Shown: positions 31,089-40,790 of the stretch, piece after piece
How the letters are laid out: each line of letters starts with the position of its first letter
How positions within the stretch are numbered: the stretch's first letter is position 1
Position numbers and translations under genes: made by a program
Notes under the pieces: generated by a model
Told to the model about the DNA's origin: nothing
Seen by the model: only the letters and a program-made list of their open reading frames with translations
The model's database searches: none
From: Chitinibacter sp. GC72
GTDB lineage: Bacteria > Pseudomonadota > Gammaproteobacteria > Burkholderiales > Chitinibacteraceae
Direction of reading: 5' to 3'
Length of the DNA: 61,158 nucleotides
Assembly (NCBI RefSeq): GCF_009760905.1
Contig: NZ_VIRW01000018.1
Location: 1-61,158, forward strand

Positions 31089-31202
31089 TAGAAAACGTAG
31101 CGAGAGGCACGAGGACAAGGCAACACGAAAAACCGGAATGTACTCGAGTACATAAGGATTTTTAGCGATAACACAGTAATCGTGCCTCGCAGTCGTTTTC
31201 TA
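31089..31202. repeat. 114-bp MITE-like palindromic element
   Basis: Outer arms TAGAAAACGTAGCGAGAGGC (extending to CACGA at 31112) and TCGTGCCTCGCAGTCGTTTT (31180-31199, then CTA) are inverted copies. An inner perfect palindrome TGTACTCGAGTACA lies in the middle, flanked by CCGGAA/AAGG and GAAAAACC/GGATTTTT complements. The ends are TAG...CTA. It has no ORF. It fills the nudC-benE gap and its right end supplies the benE stop codon. Confidence 0.7.
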
Positions 31203-32360
31203 ATTCTTACGCAGCACCAGCGTTGCGACACCACCCGCCACCAGCCCCCAGAACGCCGAGCCGATACCGAATAGCGTCACGCCCGAAGCGGTGACGACAA
31301 AAGTGATGATCGCCGCTTCGCGATGCGCTTCTTCACGCACCGCGAGCGCCAAACCATTGCCGATGATGTTGAGCAGCGCCAGACCGGCGACGACCATCAC
31401 CAATTCCTTTGGAAAAGCAGCAAACAGCGCGGCAACCGTCGCGCCAAAAATACCGATCAGCACGTAAAACACACCGGCTGCGACGGCGGCAACGTAGCGT
31501 TTGGCGGCATCTTCGTGCGCGTCTTTACCCATACAGATCGCTGCAGTAATCGCCGCCAGATTGATCGCAAAAGCGCCAAATGGCGCCAGCACCAGGGTGG
31601 TGAAACCTGTCCAGCTAATAATCGGCGAAATCGGCGGGCGGTAGCCGTTGGCGTGCAGCACGGTGACGCCGGGCACGTTTTGCGACGCCATCGTCACCAT
31701 AAACAGCGGTAGCGCGACGCTGGCGACGCTTTGCCAGCTTAATGTCGGTGTCGTCCACACCGGCATCGCCAGCTCGAATGAAATACTCCCCAGATGTAAT
31801 TGCCCCTGCGTCGCTGCCAGTATAGTGCCAACGAGCAATACCCCCACTATGGCGTAGCGTGGCTGCCAGCGACGCAGAAGCAAATACGTCACGATCATGC
31901 TAATTGCCAGCCAGAGCTGGCTTTGCAAAGCGGTAAAAGCGCCAAAGCCAAAGCGCAACAAAACACCTGCCAGCATCGCGGAGGCCAGTGCCAGCGGAAT
32001 GCGCTGCATCGCGCGTTCAAACCAGCCGGTCAGTCCCACCAGCAAAATCAGCGCACCCGACAGCATAAATGCGCCAATCGCTTCGGGCATGCTGATGCCC
32101 GCAACGCTGGTGACCAACATCGCCGCGCCCGGCGTCGACCACGCAGTGACCACCGGAACGCGATAGCGCAACGACAAACCAATACACGTCAGCCCCATCG
32201 CCAACCCCAGCGCCCACATCCACGACGCTGTTTGGGCGGGCGTGGCATGCAGCGCTTGCGCGGCCTGGAACACAATCACCGCCGAGCTGGTAAAACCCAC
32301 CAGCACCGTCACAAAGCCCGCAACCAGCGCCGAGAACGAAAAATCTTTCAATACCTGCAT
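31200..32360 (-). CDS. benE: BenE-family transporter (benzoate/H+ symporter type)
   Basis: A 386-aa membrane protein from ATG 32360 (MQVLKDFSFSALVAGFVTVL), supported by GGGGAG 7 nt upstream; the longer ORF has no such site. About 12 helices. Family motifs: SWMWALGLAMG (~40), VVTAWSTPGAAML (~70) and SQNVPGVTVLHANGYRPP (~240). BenE members import benzoate by proton symport, but many orthologues sit in genomes without benzoate pathways. No aromatic-degradation genes are nearby, so the substrate is unproven. The last codons run into a palindromic element. Confidence 0.88.
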   Translation of the reverse strand: MQVLKDFSFSALVAGFVTVLVGFTSSAVIVFQAAQALHATPAQTASWMWALGLAMGLTCIGLSLRYRVPVVTAWSTPGAAMLVTSVAGISMPEAIGAFMLSGALILLVGLTGWFERAMQRIPLALASAMLAGVLLRFGFGAFTALQSQLWLAISMIVTYLLLRRWQPRYAIVGVLLVGTILAATQGQLHLGSISFELAMPVWTTPTLSWQSVASVALPLFMVTMASQNVPGVTVLHANGYRPPISPIISWTGFTTLVLAPFGAFAINLAAITAAICMGKDAHEDAAKRYVAAVAAGVFYVLIGIFGATVAALFAAFPKELVMVVAGLALLNIIGNGLALAVREEAHREAAIITFVVTASGVTLFGIGSAFWGLVAGGVATLVLRKN

Positions 32361-32546
32361 GCCCACTCCCCAAGGTCCGGCTTTATTCTGGCGGTTTTGG
32401 CGGGCAGCGGCAAACACAGATTGGCGCAGATTAAGCCAGAACATCTGGTTACAGCGTGCCGGGTTGACGGCTTACAGATGATGAAGGCATGATCAAGGCA
32501 TGAAAGCCATCAAAACCCATTACACCTATTTGATCGCCCTCCATGC

Positions 32547-32672
32547 CCACGCTGCTGCGTGGCTGCTAGTCGCGCCTGCGCGCTAGCGTTCGCCTGTTTT
32601 GGCATCGTTACCGCGGAAAACCATCCCGCGGCAGGCGATCCCTCCCCGGGTAGTTTCCGCCTCACCTGGGAG
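32547..32672 (+). promoter_or_regulatory. Structured 5' leader RNA of the EamA transporter gene (candidate riboswitch)
   Basis: Four hairpins in a row can be drawn: CCACGC-TGCT-GCGTGG (32547-32562); GCTAG/CTAGC (32565-32587) with an inner GC stem; a two-tier stem CGCCTG (32591-32596) with CAGGCG (32632-32637) enclosing CCGCGG/CCGCGG (32611-32631); and CTCCCCGG (32642-32649) with CCTGGGAG (32665-32672). The last one buries GGGAG, the ribosome binding site of the gene starting at 32680. This architecture (aptamer-like folds plus Shine-Dalgarno sequester) suggests translational control. I could not match it to a known riboswitch class. It occupies most of the 319-bp gap 32361-32679; I see no gene in the rest. 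Confidence 0.5.
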
Positions 32673-32679
32673 TAGCACT

Positions 32680-33579
32680 ATGTTTAGGCACATCACCTCG
32701 CGTTTCAGCCCCTACCAGATTGGCGTTATTCTGGCTTTTCTGGCTTCAACCGGCTTTGCCGCCAAAGCCATTTTCGCCAAACTGGCCTACCGCTACGGCG
32801 TGGATGCGGTCACTCTAGTCACTTTGCGCATGATCCTCGCGGGTTCGGCACTGCAAATAATCCGCTTTTATCGGGCTGCCCCGACCGAGCCATTGAGTTA
32901 CGCACAAAAATGGGGCATTGTCGGGCTGGGCATTCTGGGCTATTACCTTTCCAGCATTCTGGACTTCATTGGGCTGGAAACCGTCAGCGCCAGCCTGGAA
33001 CGCCTGATTTTGTGCCTCTATCCAACCTTTACCATTGTGCTTGGCGCCATTTTGCTGGGGCAAACCATTTCAAAACGCGTGCTGCTGGCCATGCCATTAA
33101 CGTATCTGGGCATTGCACTGGTCTTGCTACCAGATCTGGCGCATGCCCGCTCCGACTGGGCTGGCATTCTGTTTGTTCTGGCCAGCACCCTGTGCTTTGC
33201 CTTGTATATGACGCTAAGCCCCAAACTCATTACCCAGGTCGGGTCGATGCGTTTTACCGAGCTGGGGCTCACAGTGTCCAGCCTTGCCATGCTGCTGCAT
33301 TTTGTACTCGCCCGCCCAATCGGCACGCTGGTACAAACACCCGAGGTCTGGGCTTATGCCGGTTTGATCGCAGTGTTCTCGACCATTTTACCCGTCTACG
33401 CCACAACGGCAGCGATGCAACGTATCGGTGGAGGGCGCACTGCATTGATAGGCAGTTTTGGGCCGGTACTGACGATTATTTTTAGCGTCAGTATTCTGGG
33501 TGAAACACTGGGCGCACTACAATGGCTGGGTGCGGCGATTGTACTGGCCGGGGTCTGGATCGTTGGCAAGAAAGGCTAG
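32680..33579 (+). CDS. EamA/DMT-family transporter
   Basis: A 299-aa product from ATG 32680 with GGGAG 7 nt upstream; an in-frame TTG at 32599 lies inside the structured leader and is rejected. Ten hydrophobic helices in two EamA repeats (GVILAFLASTGFAAKAIFAKL, in part, at the start; ETLGALQWLGAAIVLAGVWIV, in part, at the end). Members export or import small metabolites (amino acids, nucleobases, drugs). Substrate unknown. Control probably lies in the leader RNA. It is divergent from benE. Confidence 0.9.
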   Translation: MFRHITSRFSPYQIGVILAFLASTGFAAKAIFAKLAYRYGVDAVTLVTLRMILAGSALQIIRFYRAAPTEPLSYAQKWGIVGLGILGYYLSSILDFIGLETVSASLERLILCLYPTFTIVLGAILLGQTISKRVLLAMPLTYLGIALVLLPDLAHARSDWAGILFVLASTLCFALYMTLSPKLITQVGSMRFTELGLTVSSLAMLLHFVLARPIGTLVQTPEVWAYAGLIAVFSTILPVYATTAAMQRIGGGRTALIGSFGPVLTIIFSVSILGETLGALQWLGAAIVLAGVWIVGKKG

Positions 33580-33601
33580 GGTCTGCTATCACGGTAAATA
33601 G

Positions 33602-34435
<834 letters not shown>

Positions 34436-34451
34436 CAGTTAGCAGCCCAAT

Positions 34452-34490
34452 GGACACCGAGGCCACCCAGACCATGGTGTCCTGATTTTT
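34452..34490 (+). terminator. Terminator after the cheB-like gene
   Basis: GGACACC (34452-34458) and GGTGTCC (34476-34482) form the stem; TTTTT at 34486-34490 follows. Confidence 0.7.
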
Positions 34491-34491
34491 C

Positions 34492-36117
34492 TTAGCGCAC
34501 CTTGAATCGTTGCACCGTTTGCGAGAGCTGGCTGGACATCGATTCAAGCTGGCTGATGGAATCAACCATATTGCGCACGGCCACCGAGTTTTCTTCGGCC
34601 ATCTGGGCGATCTGCTCCACATTGACGGCAATATCGCGTGCCGCCATTCTTTGCTCCTGCACTTGCTCGGAAATACCGAAGACCGATTCAACCACATTGC
34701 TGCTGCTGGCATTGATCTTGCCAATGCTGTCGCTGGCCTGATTCGCCAGATTCAGTCCTTCGCCAACCCGGCGGCTGCCATTGCTCATGCGAACTACAGC
34801 ATCCTGGGCGCTACCCTGTATCGAACTCACCATCGCGGTAATTTGCGATGCCGACTGGGCGGTTCGCTCGGCCAGTTTGCGCACTTCATCGGCCACCACG
34901 GCAAAGCCGCGCCCCATATCACCAGCACGTGCAGCTTCAATCGCCGCATTCAACGCCAGCAAATTGGTCTGGTCGGCCACGTCCTTGATGACGACGACAA
35001 TGCTGCCGATTTCTTCAATATTGCGTCCCAGCTCGGTAATTTGCTGTGCCGCGCTATTCACTTCACCGGAAATGGCCTGCATTTCCCTTACCGCAGCACC
35101 CACATCGCCACTGCCAACCTGTGCCAGTTGGCCTGCATCACGCGCTTTTTGCTCGACATCAACCGAATTGTGCGCCACCTGATCCATGCTGACGCTCATT
35201 TCTTCAACGGCTGCGGCCATATTGCTCGCCGCCGACGATTGCGAATCGGTTCCGCTATGAATCTGCTGCGATGCATGGCTTAGGGTACGGGCAGCGTTGG
35301 CGACATCGTGCGAGTTATCACGAATCTGGCCGATAATCTGCGTCAGGTTTTCCTGCATCTTTTTCAGCGATGACAGCAGCAGACCGATTTCATCCTTGCC
35401 AATAGTCTGCCCGCGCCAATCGTGGGTCAAATCTCCGGCGGCAATTTTCTCTGCCACATTGCTGGCGGCAAGCAGCGAGCGAATCACCTGATTGGCAATC
35501 AGCAAAGCCAGTGCCAGACCCGTAATAATGGCCAGCACGGCCACGATGGAAATCACGCTCAGCGCCGCAGTCGTTCCGCTGGCCACCTGCTGTTTGCCGT
35601 CTTCCATCACCGAGCCCTGATGGCGAACCAGCTTGAGCACAGCGTCACGGTAGGCATTACTCACCGGGGCGTAGATATTATTGATAAAAGTAGCGCCGGT
35701 GGTGCGATCAAGCTGGAACTGGCTGACCAGAGTCACTTTCTGTTTGGCAATCGCCTCATGGACACGCCCCACTTCGTCCATCAGCGCTTTCGATTGCGCG
35801 TCCATTGGCATGGCTTTGAGCCTAGTCAGCAGCGCATTTTCACGCTGCAATTGCTCGTCGAGCTTTTTCAGCTCGGTATCCATGCCTTCGTAATCTTCGG
35901 CCAGGGCGGCATTACGGAACAGCAAATCGGTTTCATACGCCACCATCACCAACTCATTGGCTGCGACGGCGGCGGGATAACGCTCGCCAACCAGCTCGCC
36001 AATCTTGCTTTTGATGGTGCCCAAACTCATCAAAGCGGCGAGTGTAACTACTAGCAGCAAGACCAAAACCAGGCCAAATCCTGCCATTAACCGAGCCTTT
36101 ACACCCCAAGTCTTCAT
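34492..36117 (-). CDS. Methyl-accepting chemotaxis protein (four-helix-bundle sensor)
   Basis: A 541-aa receptor: [20 protein letters not shown] with TM1 at ~11-31, a periplasmic four-helix bundle of the 4HB_MCP type (~32-188), TM2 at ~190-212 ([20 protein letters not shown]), HAMP, and the signalling domain with tip [20 protein letters not shown] and [20 protein letters not shown]. It ends [10 protein letters not shown] without a CheR-tether pentapeptide. Ligand unknown. It converges with the CheB-like gene, whose terminator ends just before its stop codon. Confidence 0.94.
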   Translation of the reverse strand: MKTWGVKARLMAGFGLVLVLLLVVTLAALMSLGTIKSKIGELVGERYPAAVAANELVMVAYETDLLFRNAALAEDYEGMDTELKKLDEQLQRENALLTRLKAMPMDAQSKALMDEVGRVHEAIAKQKVTLVSQFQLDRTTGATFINNIYAPVSNAYRDAVLKLVRHQGSVMEDGKQQVASGTTAALSVISIVAVLAIITGLALALLIANQVIRSLLAASNVAEKIAAGDLTHDWRGQTIGKDEIGLLLSSLKKMQENLTQIIGQIRDNSHDVANAARTLSHASQQIHSGTDSQSSAASNMAAAVEEMSVSMDQVAHNSVDVEQKARDAGQLAQVGSGDVGAAVREMQAISGEVNSAAQQITELGRNIEEIGSIVVVIKDVADQTNLLALNAAIEAARAGDMGRGFAVVADEVRKLAERTAQSASQITAMVSSIQGSAQDAVVRMSNGSRRVGEGLNLANQASDSIGKINASSSNVVESVFGISEQVQEQRMAARDIAVNVEQIAQMAEENSVAVRNMVDSISQLESMSSQLSQTVQRFKVR

Positions 36118-36232
36118 CGCTTTACCCGCTCCCCGGCGTTAAAAATCACCAATCCTTACAATGATAGGTGGCTTATACTGCAAAGCAAGAAGTATACTCT
36201 AAATCAGACATCACTAATATTGGGGCGCATCA

Positions 36233-36802
36233 ATGTCGGACAATATCCGCAAATTTGCTTTTGATGAAATTGGACACGATGACTTAACGCAAGAGCGGCT
36301 ACTGATCCGCCAGTATAATCAGTTGGGATACGATCAAAGCGAAGAAAAAGCGGCGTTGCTCAAACAGATTTTTGCCCAAGCCGATGAAGTGACGATCAAC
36401 GGGCCACTCAAGATTGTTCGTGGTCAGCTGATCAGCATAGGCCGTAAGGCGTTTATCAATGTTAATGTTGAAATCGCGGCCGCAGCGCCGATTAGTATTG
36501 GTCACCACACCTTGATCAGCCCGAATGTGCAAATTCAGACCGCCACCCACCCGGTAGACCCTACCGAGCGCCAGCAATGGGCATTCTGGGCCAAACCGAT
36601 CACGATTGGCGCCAATGTCTGGATCGGTGCCAATGCGATTATCTGTCCTGGCGTAACGATAGGCGACCATAGCGTCATTGGCGCAGGCAGCGTAGTGAGC
36701 CGCGATATTCCTGCGTGCTCGCTGGCTGTTGGCAACCCAGCACAGGTCGTACGTCAATTGACACCACCCGATGAGGCGACGCTTTACGCCAAAAACCCCT
36801 AA
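36233..36802 (+). CDS. Hexapeptide-repeat sugar O-acetyltransferase (maltose/galactoside acetyltransferase family)
   Basis: A 189-aa product. A short helical N-terminus (~1-55) is followed by a left-handed beta-helix of hexapeptide repeats (ISIGRKAFINVNVEIAAAAP and ITIGANVWIGANAIICPGVT). The acetyl-transfer histidine lies in TATHPVDP (~115), as in LacA/Maa/NodL. It acetylates a sugar or sugar-like acceptor with acetyl-CoA; the acceptor is unknown. It is the first gene of a tight three-gene run (next gene 2 bp later). Confidence 0.9.
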   Translation: MSDNIRKFAFDEIGHDDLTQERLLIRQYNQLGYDQSEEKAALLKQIFAQADEVTINGPLKIVRGQLISIGRKAFINVNVEIAAAAPISIGHHTLISPNVQIQTATHPVDPTERQQWAFWAKPITIGANVWIGANAIICPGVTIGDHSVIGAGSVVSRDIPACSLAVGNPAQVVRQLTPPDEATLYAKNP

Positions 36803-36804
36803 CC

Positions 36805-37767
36805 ATGTTTGCTACTTTAAAAAGCCTGTTCAATAGAACCGCTCCGCCTCCCGGAGCCGACCCCGAGCTGGTCGACGCCCTCACCGAGATCGCCAGCCCG
36901 ACCATCAAGCTGGCGCGCAAATACCAAAGCCGCCTCTCGCCCTATGTACGCTGGGCGCAGGATCATGCTGAGCGCTTTACGACCGAATGGCCGGAGCCGC
37001 TGGCGCTCGATGTATCGAGCTGGCGACAGGAGCGTATCTTGCAACTGCTGTTTGCCACCCCTTCTCGAATGGGTGAGCTGATCGGGCAAAATACGCTGCT
37101 GCAAAACTGGTTCGCCCAGAACCCCTTTATCGACACCTGCTACATTATTTTTACTGCGGATTCGCGGCAAAAAATGCGCTATGGCATGGTCGAAGAAGGC
37201 GGGCAGATCAGGCAGGATGTACCGCAGCAGGTTTTGCAATTTAGCAATTATCGTGTCAACGCCACTGCCGATTCGCTCACCAGCCTGCTCGCCTCCGGCC
37301 CGCGCCGGATTCTGGAGCTGGTGGCCATGCAAGCCAGCCTACGCATTGCAACGCTGGAGCAGGATAAAGCGCGGCTTGACGCCGAATTGCTCAATGCCCG
37401 CACCATGCTGCGGATGGCACAGGCGCACACACCCGAATATACCCATCAGCAAAGCCGCATCAATTCGCTCACCGGGCAGCTGCAACAATGTAACGAAGCG
37501 CGCAGCCCCGATGCCTTGTGCGAATTATTCATTACCGAGCTGGCCGCCACGCCCGACATCCTGACGCTGGAAAAGCAAAGCTTGCTGGTGGATTCAATGG
37601 GCATTATTGCCAGCGGTCTGGGGGATGAGCAGGCGATGGCAATCAGCGAACTGGTCCTGCAACGCAGCGAGCCCATCCGCAAGCTACTGATGGTGCTGCA
37701 AGTGCCGCGCAGCCTGATGCAAACCCCGTGCGCGCCCAGCACCTTTACCGGCGAAGCCCGGTTTTAA
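36805..37767 (+). CDS. Hypothetical protein, 320 aa
   Basis: I do not recognise this family. The product has no signal peptide or membrane segment. The N-terminal part (~15-150) is mixed alpha/beta with WRQERILQLLFATPSRMGEL and FIDTCYIIFTADSRQKMRYG. A predicted coiled coil spans ~175-235 (LEQDKARLDAELLNARTMLR), and the C-terminus (~240-310) is helical. The codon pattern matches neighbours and it lies 2 bp after the acetyltransferase and 26 bp before the MliC-domain gene, so it is a real operon member. A cytosolic structural or regulatory role is a guess. Confidence 0.7.
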   Translation: MFATLKSLFNRTAPPPGADPELVDALTEIASPTIKLARKYQSRLSPYVRWAQDHAERFTTEWPEPLALDVSSWRQERILQLLFATPSRMGELIGQNTLLQNWFAQNPFIDTCYIIFTADSRQKMRYGMVEEGGQIRQDVPQQVLQFSNYRVNATADSLTSLLASGPRRILELVAMQASLRIATLEQDKARLDAELLNARTMLRMAQAHTPEYTHQQSRINSLTGQLQQCNEARSPDALCELFITELAATPDILTLEKQSLLVDSMGIIASGLGDEQAMAISELVLQRSEPIRKLLMVLQVPRSLMQTPCAPSTFTGEARF

Positions 37768-37793
37768 TTTCAACTTACCCACAGGACTCCACC

Positions 37794-38840
37794 ATGAACA
37801 GATGGATTTTGCTCGCCACCAGCCTGCTCAGTTCGCTGGCGCTGGCGCAAACCGCTTACAACGTCACTTTCCGCTGTGGCAGTGGTGATATTTTTCAGGT
37901 TCGCAGTCTTGGTCAGGATCAGATTCAAGTGCAGCGCGGTCTGTATCAGCCGGTGCACGGCCTGACGCGCATGACGCTCACCCAGCTTGTCAGCGCTTCG
38001 GGCAGCAAATACAGCAATGGCGACTATACCGTGTGGATCAAGGGTGATCAGGCCATGCTGCTGCAAGGCGAAACTCCGCTGGCAAGGGATTGCACCGCCA
38101 GCCGTGATAGCGAGCCACTGACGCCGGTGCGCGATGCGTCTAGCGGCATCGTTTTCGTGCCCCCAGAGCGCTGGCTGGCTCTGGATGTCAAACTCACGGC
38201 GCAGGCTGGCCGCGATATTGACCCGGCCATTCAGCACGATGGCTACGCGGCCACACATCAGCTCGAATACCGGTTTCAAACTGAAAACGGCGCCAACGCG
38301 CGCTTACTCAATCTGCTGGTTTTCCCCGCCAGCCAGCGGCCAGTAGGTAAACTCCCGGCCAATACCCTGCTACTGGGCACGGATAGCCAGCGTACTTATT
38401 TCGCCCAATTGGGGGCAGATCATCCGTTCGAACCGGGCAGCGCAGCGGCGCAGCAATTTGCCGCGTTACGTCTCACTAGCGAAGAGCTGACCCAGAGCTT
38501 TTCGATGTACGGCGTTGTCGTCAATCAGGCCGTAGAAACCGTGTCGGTGAACGTGCACTGGCTTGATCGTGCGCTGCGCCCAGGCAGCGAACAGGTGCTT
38601 GAGCTGCGTAATCTGGATAGCGCCAAGGCCGGCGAAGTCATCGCCCGGCATAGCCAGATTCTGGAAAAAGGCACGTCCAAAGCAGTGGTATTGCGCTTTG
38701 ATCCAGCGGCCATCAACCCCCAACACCGCTATCTGGTCAGCGCCAAATTGCGGCAAAACGGCCGCACCATCATGAGCAGCGAAGCCCGCCCGGTGCTGAC
38801 CCATGGCCATGGCCGCACGGCAACGCTGATCCTTAATTAA
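37794..38840 (+). CDS. Secreted protein with N-terminal MliC-type (lysozyme inhibitor) domain and a C-terminal domain of unknown function
   Basis: A 348-aa product from ATG 37794 (signal peptide MNRWILLATSLLSSLALAQ). Residues ~20-95 match the MliC/PliC fold: paired Cys (FRCGSGDIF near the start, LARDC at the end), ASGSKYSNGDYTVWIKGDQA with the S-G-x-x-Y and K-G-D motifs that plug the lysozyme active site. The remaining ~230 residues are not part of MliC (usually ~110 aa in total) and I cannot identify them; they look beta-rich. Last gene of the unit starting at 36233; a dispersed palindrome follows 4 bp after the stop. Confidence 0.75.
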   Translation: MNRWILLATSLLSSLALAQTAYNVTFRCGSGDIFQVRSLGQDQIQVQRGLYQPVHGLTRMTLTQLVSASGSKYSNGDYTVWIKGDQAMLLQGETPLARDCTASRDSEPLTPVRDASSGIVFVPPERWLALDVKLTAQAGRDIDPAIQHDGYAATHQLEYRFQTENGANARLLNLLVFPASQRPVGKLPANTLLLGTDSQRTYFAQLGADHPFEPGSAAAQQFAALRLTSEELTQSFSMYGVVVNQAVETVSVNVHWLDRALRPGSEQVLELRNLDSAKAGEVIARHSQILEKGTSKAVVLRFDPAAINPQHRYLVSAKLRQNGRTIMSSEARPVLTHGHGRTATLILN

Positions 38841-38844
38841 GCAA

Positions 38845-38893
38845 GGGTATAGCCCTGTAGAACATGCAATGAAATAGCTACAGAGCAATACCC
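38845..38893. repeat. Dispersed palindromic repeat, copy 6
   Basis: GGGTATAGCCCTGTAG (38845-38860) faces TAGCTACAGAGCAATACCC. It begins 4 bp after the MliC-domain gene. The rest of the 343-bp gap to dppA holds a GGAGCG/CGCTCC hairpin (39007-39026) and the dyad at 39067. Confidence 0.75.
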
Positions 38894-39066
38894 AAGGCAC
38901 ATTCAAACAAATTATTTGCAGGCAAATCGCAGCGGTGCGCAGGCAACAGCGCCGTTGCGATCATCTTGATCTTCACCTCGGCTGGCCTACTCACGCCCTC
39001 CTCTCTGGAGCGGAAAAGCCCGCTCCGCACCGCCTCTTCAGCATCTCCGTTTCGCAATATTGACTT

Positions 39067-39086
39067 GAATCATAAGCTCATGATTC
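39067..39086. promoter_or_regulatory. Operator-like dyad upstream of dppA
   Basis: GAATCAT-AAGCTC-ATGATTC is a perfect 7-bp inverted repeat. TTGACT (39060-39065) directly precedes it and could be a -35 box, so the dyad would cover the promoter core. It lies about 100 bp before the dppA start. The regulator is unknown. Confidence 0.45.
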
Positions 39087-39183
39087 GTGCGGGATAGTCC
39101 GAATGTCAGATTGCCGGGCGTCAGACTACGATTCACCTGTCCCATCAATGTAAGAGTGTCAGTCACTCCTGTGGAGAAATACT

Positions 39184-40779
39184 ATGACCCAGAAAATGCG
39201 TCGCGTCGTCATCGCCAGTGCCATTGCACTGATCAGCGGCACCGCCAGTGCAGCCGGTACTTTGATTTATTGCTCGGAAGGCAGCCCGTCCGGTTTTGAT
39301 CCGGCGCGCCATGTCACCGGCACCGATTTTGATGCCTCAGCCGAAACCATTTTCAACCGTCTGGTCGAGTTTTCTCCCGGCTCGACACAGATTCGTCCCG
39401 GTCTGGCCGAAAAATGGACCGTCAGCGCCGATAATCTGAGCTACACCTTCACACTGCGCAAAGGCGTGAAATTTCACACCACGCCGTATTTCAAGCCAAC
39501 ACGCGACTTTAACGCCGATGACGTCGTGTTCTCGTTTAAGCGCTTTACCGACAAGAATTTCGCATTTAATAAAGCCGCACCGACCGATTTCCCCTACGCG
39601 TCCGATATGGCGCTGGACACCAATCTAATCGGGATTGAAAAAGTAGACCCGTACACCGTGCGCCTGAAACTGAAAACAGTTGACGCCGCTTTCCTGCAAA
39701 ATCTGGCGATGTCATTTGCCTCGATCCATTCGGCCGAATACGCCGAGAGCCTGCTCAAAGCGGGCAAAGCGCAGCAGATCAACACCCAGCCTATCGGCAC
39801 TGGCCCCTTTGTTTTCAAGTCTTACCAGAAAGACGCCAATATCCGCTACGACGCGAACAAGGAATACTGGCGCAAGGGTGATGTGAAGCTCGACAAGCTG
39901 ATTTTCGCCATCACCACCGACGCCTCAGTGCGCTATCAGAAGCTGCAAAAAGGCGAATGCCATGTAATGGCCTACCCGAAACCGGCCGATCTGAAAGCCA
40001 TGCAAACCAATCCCAAACTCGTTGTACCGAGCCAGGCAGGCTTTAATACGGGCTGGCTAAGCTATAACGTGACGCGCAAGCCATTCGACAAGCTGGAAGT
40101 TCGCCAGGCGCTCGATATGGCGATCAATAAAAAATCAATCATCGACGCCGTTTTCCAAGGTGCTGGGCAGGTTGCGACCAACCCGATGCCACCCACCCAG
40201 TGGTCTTACAATAAAAACCTGAAAGATGCGCCACTCGATCTGGCCAAGGCCAAAGCGCTGCTGAAAAAAGCCGGTGTGAGTGAGGGTACCGAAGTAACTC
40301 TGTGGGCGATGCCGGTGCAACGCCCGTACAACCCGAACGCCAAGCTGATGGCCGAAATGATCCAGAACGACTGGTCGAAAATCGGCATCAAGGCCAAGAT
40401 TGTCACTTACGAATGGGGCGAGTACATCAAGCGCGCCAAAGCGGGCGAAGCCGATACGCTGCTGATCGGCTGGACCGGCGACAATGGCGATCCTGATAAC
40501 TGGCTGGGCGTGAATCTGGGCTGCGAAGCGGTCGGCGGCAACAACTACGCGCGCTGGTGCAATAAGGAATTTGATGATCTGATCACCACCGGCCGCGCCA
40601 CCACCAATCAGGCCGAACGCGTGAAGCTGTATGAAAAAGCCCAGCTGATTTTCAAACGCGAGCTGCCATGGACCACACTGGCGCACTCGACAGTGTATCA
40701 GCCTATGCGCAAGGAAGTGCAAGGCTTCAAGATCAGCCCGTTTGGTCTGAACTCCTTCTACGGTGTGAGCCTGAAATAA
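39184..40779 (+). CDS. dppA: Periplasmic dipeptide-binding protein (ABC transporter)
   Basis: A 531-aa product with a signal peptide (to about residue 24, GTASAAG) and the SBP_bac_5 fold: LIYCSEGSPSGFDPARHVTG, then NRLVEFSPGSTQIRPGLAEKW in part, GTGPFVFKSYQKD, and IGWTGDNGDPDNWLGVNLGC. It resembles E. coli DppA closely. It captures dipeptides (and, in some species, heme or 5-aminolevulinate) for the DppBCDF importer and can act as a chemotaxis ligand carrier. GGAG lies 8 nt before the ATG. It is the first gene of the dpp set. Confidence 0.95.
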   Translation: MTQKMRRVVIASAIALISGTASAAGTLIYCSEGSPSGFDPARHVTGTDFDASAETIFNRLVEFSPGSTQIRPGLAEKWTVSADNLSYTFTLRKGVKFHTTPYFKPTRDFNADDVVFSFKRFTDKNFAFNKAAPTDFPYASDMALDTNLIGIEKVDPYTVRLKLKTVDAAFLQNLAMSFASIHSAEYAESLLKAGKAQQINTQPIGTGPFVFKSYQKDANIRYDANKEYWRKGDVKLDKLIFAITTDASVRYQKLQKGECHVMAYPKPADLKAMQTNPKLVVPSQAGFNTGWLSYNVTRKPFDKLEVRQALDMAINKKSIIDAVFQGAGQVATNPMPPTQWSYNKNLKDAPLDLAKAKALLKKAGVSEGTEVTLWAMPVQRPYNPNAKLMAEMIQNDWSKIGIKAKIVTYEWGEYIKRAKAGEADTLLIGWTGDNGDPDNWLGVNLGCEAVGGNNYARWCNKEFDDLITTGRATTNQAERVKLYEKAQLIFKRELPWTTLAHSTVYQPMRKEVQGFKISPFGLNSFYGVSLK

Positions 40780-40790
40780 GGCCATTCGCG

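Noticed and set aside
31800-32492. 230-codon plus-strand ORF opposite benE
   Set aside because: Low-complexity Arg/Gln/His composition typical of an antisense frame; benE on the other strand is clearly real.
34510-35283. 257-codon plus-strand ORF opposite a chemoreceptor
   Set aside because: Antisense shadow of the MCP signalling domain.
36165-36215. Further repeat copy at TTATACTGCAAAGCAAGAAGTATA
   Set aside because: Arms do not match the GGGTATA/TATACCC family; more likely ordinary promoter DNA.
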